Part shown: positions 48,316-51,821 of the stretch, one piece after another
Layout of the letters: every line of letters begins with the position of its first letter
Numbering within the stretch: position 1 is the stretch's first letter
Assembly (NCBI GenBank): GCA_910575035.1
Contig: CAJTDL010000031.1
Span: 1 to 51,821 of the forward strand
Source of the DNA: Lachnospiraceae bacterium
GTDB lineage: Bacteria > Bacillota > Clostridia > Lachnospirales > Lachnospiraceae
Reading direction: 5' to 3'
DNA length: 51,821 bases
Position numbers and translations under genes: made by a program
The notes under the pieces: model-generated
The model's database searches: none
Told to the model about the DNA's origin: nothing
Seen by the model: the letters and a program-made list of their open reading frames with translations, nothing else

Positions 48316-49448
48316 ATTTCCTCCTTTTTGTCCTGCCCTTTGGACATACAGGGATACCCGGAGGGTATTTCCTCCTTCTTGTCCTGCCCTTTGGACATAC
48401 AGGGATACCCGGAGGGTATTTCCTCCTTCTTGTACCTCAGCCGCACTGCAAAGCCATATTCCTTCACAGCCCCTGCCATCTGTTCCGCCAGGGATTTCAA
48501 AAGGTTCTCCGCCATATGCCCCATCCATTGCTGGGCATTGCCGCTTTGGATACGGAATGCATCCCCTTCCTTTGGGTATTGGCACTGGATCTTAAGCATA
48601 TAAGCGCCATCTTCCTCCTTAAGCGCCATAGCTATACGATAGCCTTTCAAAAGCTGTTGGCATAAATAACCCAGCAGAAACATCCCATATCCAATCCCAG
48701 ACATTGATCCCTGCGGTATTTCCCCATTAATCTCATTGGCCAGCTGGAACAAACATCCCCCTTCGGGATGGTGGAAACGCTCTGCCATAGTTTGGGCATA
48801 GTAATGATATCCATGCCTCTCAAATATGTAACAGCGCATAAATTCTTTAAACAAATCCCCGCACACCTGCAGGCCAAACGCGCTTTCTTCCTGGCTGAAA
48901 TCTGCAAATCCTGGGCTTAAGTTCCCATCAAAAATGCCCTCTGCCGCCTGGGACAGGCTGGCATACCGTCCCTTTTTTTCCTCCAGCTTACTGGAAAGCT
49001 TCTGGAGCCTTTGGCGCAGGGACTCTAACTGTATTTTCTTCTTTTCATATAAATCTTCTTCCTGCTTCCCGGTATGGTATAGCTGCAGCGCCTCCCGGAT
49101 GGGCTTTTCAATATCCTCTACCATGAAAAAAGGCTTTACAATCAGCCGAAAAACACGGCTGCTGTTAAGGGTTTCTAAGGTCTTTGCCACATCCTTATTC
49201 TCTGTCATTACAATATTGACCGTATCCGGAGACAGTATATCCGCCATCTCGAATACTTCTTTCCCTGACATAAAAGGCATATCCTGCTCACAGGCCAACA
49301 CTGCCACCGGATAATCTGTCATAAATTGGATAGCATCTTCCGGGTTATGGAAAAACCTGCAGTCCATGGGATTCGGCACAGACGCCAGCATTCTCTTATA
49401 ATTCGCTATCCATTTTTTGTCACAATCCAGGATCACTACTGTATCCAT
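48312..49448 (-). CDS. Receiver-like protein with Asp-to-Glu phosphosite, start of V-ATPase operon
   Basis: A 378-residue cytoplasmic protein. The N-terminal 120 residues are a CheY-like receiver: VVILDCD (D8, D10), CEQDMPFMSG where the phospho-accepting Asp would be but position 54 is Glu, T82 in VMTE and K105-P106 in RLIVKPF. A coiled coil follows (about 122-165), then a 180-residue C-terminal domain that I do not recognise, with many aromatics and Met. It ends in a tandemly repeated tail (two copies of a 17-residue unit beginning KKEEIPSGYPC). All residues needed for the phosphorylated state are present except the acceptor Asp, replaced by a Glu that can mimic it. GGGAGG precedes ATG 49448. 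First gene of the V-ATPase operon, so a role in its control or assembly is inferred. Confidence 0.8.
   Translation of the reverse strand: MDTVVILDCDKKWIANYKRMLASVPNPMDCRFFHNPEDAIQFMTDYPVAVLACEQDMPFMSGKEVFEMADILSPDTVNIVMTENKDVAKTLETLNSSRVFRLIVKPFFMVEDIEKPIREALQLYHTGKQEEDLYEKKKIQLESLRQRLQKLSSKLEEKKGRYASLSQAAEGIFDGNLSPGFADFSQEESAFGLQVCGDLFKEFMRCYIFERHGYHYYAQTMAERFHHPEGGCLFQLANEINGEIPQGSMSGIGYGMFLLGYLCQQLLKGYRIAMALKEEDGAYMLKIQCQYPKEGDAFRIQSGNAQQWMGHMAENLLKSLAEQMAGAVKEYGFAVRLRYKKEEIPSGYPCMSKGQDKKEEIPSGYPCMSKGQDKKEEI
48315..48431 (-). repeat. 51-bp tandem repeat at the end of the receiver-like gene
   Basis: Two complete 51-bp units (48330-48380 and 48381-48431) plus a 15-bp partial one (48315-48329). 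Each carries the AAGGAGGAA that also serves as ribosome binding site of the next gene. They encode two identical 17-residue units and a final KKEEI. Units are in frame, as in slippage-type repeats. Confidence 0.9.
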
Positions 49449-49550
49449 GGCACACCTCCCTTACATCCTAAAATAATTGCCTTGTTTCTAGGAAAGCCTG
49501 CCACCAGGCACGCCTCCCTGTTTCCTGTAAATACCCTCTGCCTATTTTGC

Positions 49551-49579
49551 ATTATAACAGATATGTGCTGACATTACAA
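49551..49579 (-). promoter_or_regulatory. Promoter of the V-ATPase operon
   Basis: Minus strand: TTGTAA (49579-49574), 17-nt spacer, TATAAT (49556-49551). The leader is about 95 nt and holds a small hairpin GCCTG/CAGGC. This is the only strong promoter seen for the whole 49448-33849 gene string. Confidence 0.65.
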
Positions 49580-49658
49580 AATCTTTTTCAAAAGATACAC
49601 AAGCAGATACTGGAACAGGCATTAGGCGGCCTTACAAATTTTTTTGAAAGATATAGAA

Positions 49659-49685
49659 ACACATACAAGCTAGCTACATATGATA
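49659..49685 (+). promoter_or_regulatory. SigK-like promoter of the Cys/Gly-rich protein gene
   Basis: AC (49659-49660), 16-nt spacer, CATATGATA (49677-49685), matching the B. subtilis SigK consensus AC-N16/17-CATANNNTA. This would place expression in the late mother cell. No good sigma-A promoter is seen there. Confidence 0.4.
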
Positions 49686-49717
49686 CATTGTAATCAAAAT
49701 AATTGGAGGATTAAAAC

Positions 49718-49954
49718 ATGAGTGATTTAGCTGCTACAAACTGTGGATGTGGATGTGAAAGCAATAACAACGGAGGGTGCTCCTCTTTGATCTGGCTGAT
49801 TATCCTGATGAGCTGCTGCGGCGGCTGCGGCAATGGATTCTTCGGCGGCAACGACGGCTGCGGCGGCGGCAATAGCTGCCTGTGGCTCATCCTGTTGCTG
49901 TGCTGCTGCGGCGGCAATGGCAACGGCAATGGTTTTTGCGGCGGATTCTGCTAA
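49718..49954 (+). CDS. Cys/Gly-rich small protein (spore-coat or chorion-like)
   Basis: A 78-residue protein with about 15 Cys and 20 Gly. Two short hydrophobic segments (SSLIWLIILMSCC and NSCLWLILLLCCC) alternate with Gly/Asn-rich stretches. Lachnospiral genomes carry many proteins of this kind, called 'chorion class high-cysteine' in annotations; they probably cross-link, as in spore coats. GGAGG stands before ATG 49718. The SigK-like promoter upstream and the composition fit a spore-coat role, which is inferred. It is divergent from the V-ATPase operon. Confidence 0.75.
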   Translation: MSDLAATNCGCGCESNNNGGCSSLIWLIILMSCCGGCGNGFFGGNDGCGGGNSCLWLILLLCCCGGNGNGNGFCGGFC

Positions 49955-50130
49955 GCAAAAACAGCTATAAGCCTGGCAACAGACTCTGAAGCCAGCAGAA
50001 CGGCCATGCGCCTGGCGGCATGCTTTGCTGCCAGGCAGGATGGCAATAGGCTGGCGATGGGCTATAAGCATGGCAATGGGCTATAAGGCCAAAAAAATCC
50101 AAGGATTTTATTCCAGATTGTATCTTTTAG
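49955..50130. repeat. Degenerate short repeats 3' of the Cys/Gly-rich gene
   Basis: The unit GGCTATAAG(CaTGGCAATG) and variants recur (agctataagcctggcaa near 49969; ggctataagcatggcaatg near 50063; ggctataaggcc near 50083). There is also an imperfect 11-bp hairpin gcctggcggca/tgctgccaggc near 50008-50036. No gene in this stretch; the terminator follows at 50131. Confidence 0.5.
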
Positions 50131-50164
50131 AAGGAGCCAGCACAAGCGTGCTGGTTCCTTTTTA
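50131..50164 (+). terminator. Terminator of the Cys/Gly-rich gene
   Basis: AAGGAGCCAGCAC (50131-50143) pairs with GTGCTGGTTCCTT (50148-50160), loop AAGC, one G.U pair, followed by TTTT. Confidence 0.85.
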
Positions 50165-50271
50165 ATGGCTGCTCCAAAGTGCCTTATAAGCAAAAGGAAG
50201 CTGGAAAATACTGCCAGAAAGGAACAATTCTTCCTTATGGCAGCATTTTTCAGCTTATCAAATAAATACCA

Positions 50272-50330
50272 TAAAAATTTTTCCACCTGTGCGGTTGGAT
50301 ATGCCCTGATTTCAGACACACAGGTGGAAA
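50272..50330 (-). terminator. Terminator of the 67-residue protein gene
   Basis: Minus strand: TTTCCACCTGTG (50330-50319) pairs with CACAGGTGGAAA (50291-50280), with a 27-nt loop, then AATTTTTATGG. It begins 3 nt past the stop codon, which supports the gene being real. Confidence 0.75.
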
Positions 50331-50333
50331 TCT

Positions 50334-50537
50334 TTAGAAATTCCACTGGCGGTTTCTGTCCATATTATTACTGGGCCTTTGGTTTACCTTTCTCCCTGCC
50401 CTTCGTTCCATGCCGGTTCCTTTCCCCCTTCTCCCCGCCATTTGCAATTCCTGCTGATTCTCCTGGCATTCCTTTCTTCGTATGCATTCCTCATCAATTT
50501 CATATACACTATTTCCATCTATCACTAACTTTCCCAT
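50334..50537 (-). CDS. Small charged protein (67 residues)
   Basis: A 67-residue protein opening MGKLVIDGNSVYEIDEECI, a compact Val/Ile-rich beginning with acidic residues, then a very basic, Arg/Gly/Asn-rich tail that looks disordered (KGTGMERRAGRKVNQRP). No TM or signal peptide. AGGAGA stands 8 nt before ATG 50537 and a terminator follows the stop, so I take it as real. A candidate promoter TTGAAA-N17-TAATTT lies upstream (about 50770-50800). Function unknown; short conserved lachnospiral proteins with a similar opening exist in my memory. Confidence 0.65.
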   Translation of the reverse strand: MGKLVIDGNSVYEIDEECIRRKECQENQQELQMAGRRGKGTGMERRAGRKVNQRPSNNMDRNRQWNF

Positions 50538-50996
50538 TGCTCATTCTCCTGTCTGTTAAATTCCTTCTGAAAATTATTGATTCCTTTTCCTATTTTCCAA
50601 ATTATCTTTTCATTCGCAGATGCCCTTTATTAATATATGAAACCGGGCAAGTTCTGTTGCCATAACAACAGGTTTCTTCCACGATTCTTCCTAAAATTTT
50701 GCATATGAAAAAAAATTATTTTGGCTATTAAGTATTATGCCTGTTCATACGATATAGAAAATACAAAAATAAAATTATTATGGCTTATATACTGTTTCAA
50801 CCGCTGTATAATTCCATATGCATATACTGCAAAATTATATGGATATATTGGCATCTATTGATAAATAGTCTGAATATTCATCTTCAGAAAATGTTTTTTC
50901 CAAAAACAAAAGTTCCTTGACAATTGCATAGACTTTATACCTTCCATGTGTTACAATTAGGATACTGAAAGGTAATATCCAAAGGAGGGTGATGCT
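50538..50996. other. AT-rich gap between the small protein and the heptad-repeat gene
   Basis: About 460 bases, very AT-rich from 50690 on. The only sites noted are the minus-strand promoter candidate described for 50537 and a TTGACA at 50917-50922 without a well-spaced -10. No ORF with a ribosome binding site. Confidence 0.45.
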
Positions 50997-51569
50997 ATGA
51001 CAGACAGCCAGAAATTCGATATAATCATGGAAAAGCTTGAAAAACTTGACCATCTGGAACTTGATATGCGGGGCATGAAAGGCGATATGCAGGGCATGAA
51101 GGACGATATGCAGGGCATGAAGGACGATATGCGGGGCATGAAGGACGATATGCAGGGCATGAAACTTGATATGCAGAACATGAAAGACGATATGCAGGGC
51201 ATGAAGGACGATATGCAGGGCATGAAGGACGATATGCAGGGCATGAAGGACGATATGCAGGACATGAAGGACGATATGCAGGGCATGAAACTTGATATGC
51301 AGAACATGAAACTTGATATGCAGAACATGAAAGATGATATAAAAAAATTAGATCAGAGAGTGACCAGCCTGCAGCTGCATGTGGAAAATTCCACCGACCG
51401 AAACATTCAGCTTCTTGCTGAGAATTTTATTGAGCTCACAAACAAACTCAATAAAGCAATCCCTGCAGCAGATAAGAATCTTGCTTATGAAGTAAAAGTA
51501 AATTACCTTGTGGAAGAAGTACAAAAACTCAAAATAGATGTCGCTGAACTGAAAAGCCAGACAGCATAA
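50997..51569 (+). CDS. Heptad-repeat coiled-coil protein
   Basis: A 190-residue soluble protein. Residues 1-21 are helical; residues 22-112 are 13 nearly identical 7-residue units (DDMQGMK with variants LDMRGMK, GDMQGMK, LDMQNMK, DDMQDMK), i.e. an ideal heptad with Met at two core positions; then a conventional coiled coil and a helical C-terminal domain (LAENFIELTNKLNKAIPAA and LVEEVQKLKIDVAELKSQ). AAAGGAGGGTGATGCT precedes ATG 50997. The unit DNA is 21 bp and almost identical, so the copy number probably varies between strains. Function unknown; proteins of this build may be structural or phage-tail-like spacers. The gene stands alone. Confidence 0.85.
   Translation: MTDSQKFDIIMEKLEKLDHLELDMRGMKGDMQGMKDDMQGMKDDMRGMKDDMQGMKLDMQNMKDDMQGMKDDMQGMKDDMQGMKDDMQDMKDDMQGMKLDMQNMKLDMQNMKDDIKKLDQRVTSLQLHVENSTDRNIQLLAENFIELTNKLNKAIPAADKNLAYEVKVNYLVEEVQKLKIDVAELKSQTA
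51060..51332 (+). repeat. 13 tandem 21-bp units within the heptad-repeat gene
   Basis: Units of the form gaYgatatgcRgggcatgaa (21 bp each, in frame) cover 51060-51332. They differ mainly by g/a and c/a changes that keep the heptad. The array is coding and has no spacers, so it is not a CRISPR. Confidence 0.92.
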
Positions 51570-51821
51570 ATCTTTTCCATCCCACATGGATTGGTATAAA
51601 GCCTATGAAATTGCCAAAGAACCGTTATAAAAGGCGGAATGGCTTGAAAAGGCTTTCCATGTATAAATTACATAATTCTGGGAGTGCCAAGTTCTGTGTA
51701 TAAACCACCTGATCTGTGAGGCTGTAAAAAATCTTGTGTCTATGGAATTTAAGACTTCCTGATAAGAATAAGATATGTAAAAAATCTCTGTCGATTTTAC
51801 ACTTTTTGTGATGTCGACTTG
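51570..51821. other. End of window, no recognisable gene
   Basis: AT-rich sequence after the heptad-repeat gene. No ORF with a ribosome binding site and no strong terminator hairpin seen. Confidence 0.4.

Noticed and set aside
50165-50665. 166-residue plus-strand frame
   Set aside because: Composition (Phe/Pro/Ser-rich) and lack of a box suggest a shadow of the minus-strand 67-residue gene and its terminator.
50835-51053. 72-residue minus-strand frame with hydrophobic segment
   Set aside because: It overlaps the start of the heptad-repeat gene and has no ribosome binding site.
51060-51332. CRISPR-like array
   Set aside because: The 21-bp units are contiguous, in frame and coding; there are no spacers.

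Overview
The window looks like a chromosomal piece from a Lachnospiraceae-type Clostridium relative (gut Firmicute). The reasons are strong AGGAGG-type ribosome binding sites, near-consensus sigma-A promoters, a tRNA gene without an encoded CCA, a V/A-type ATPase operon, a DUF368 protein, carbohydrate ABC transport with a GH2 beta-galactosidase, a possible SigK-type sporulation promoter, and a transposase that resembles ones I remember from Blautia-like genomes. The family-level assignment is inference. Most genes lie on the minus strand.

Layout. 1-1883: an IS-type transposase element with matched inverted repeats; the first 114 bases look like the right end of a second, upstream copy in tandem. 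2248-3899 (+): a PadR regulator, two paralogous single-TM proteins and a small secreted protein, ending in a clear terminator. 4021-6435 (-): an N-acetylhexosamine 1-kinase-like protein and a sugar nucleotidyltransferase behind a strong promoter, a palindrome and a leader terminator. 6609-11880 (-): a MacB-like efflux operon with two adaptor proteins, one carrying a large domain inside its hairpin and the other a Met/acid-rich tail. 12080-13957 (+): a chemoreceptor behind a leader with three consecutive 9-10 bp hairpins. 14045-18653 (-): serine hydroxymethyltransferase, a DUF368 lipid-carrier transporter, HisC and a second aminotransferase. 18939-19912: a Uma2-type protein and a broken XRE repressor.

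20159-30670 (-): a galactoside/galactan-type locus in the order solute-binding lipoprotein, two permeases, LacZ, an unrecognised 611-residue protein, a zinc-ribbon protein and a GH53 homologue that lacks both expected catalytic glutamates. 31200-33110 (-): an L,D-transpeptidase with helical C-terminal repeats. 33451-33525: tRNA-Pro(GGG).

33849-49579 (-): one long gene string. It opens with a receiver-like protein that has Glu in place of the phospho-accepting Asp, then V-ATPase subunits G/H, C, I, K, F, E, A, B, a membrane-anchored metallophosphoesterase, subunit D, and finally a MoxR / DUF58 / transglutaminase cassette that starts 2 nt after subunit D. The right end (49659-51821) carries a Cys/Gly-rich small protein with a SigK-like promoter, a 67-residue protein and a 21-bp-repeat coiled-coil protein.

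Four copies of a small inverted-repeat element (MITE-like) sit in intergenic gaps. One, at 46854-46998, has near-perfect terminal inverted repeats and a perfect 8-bp target duplication. All family assignments rest on motif recognition by eye; no database search was run.
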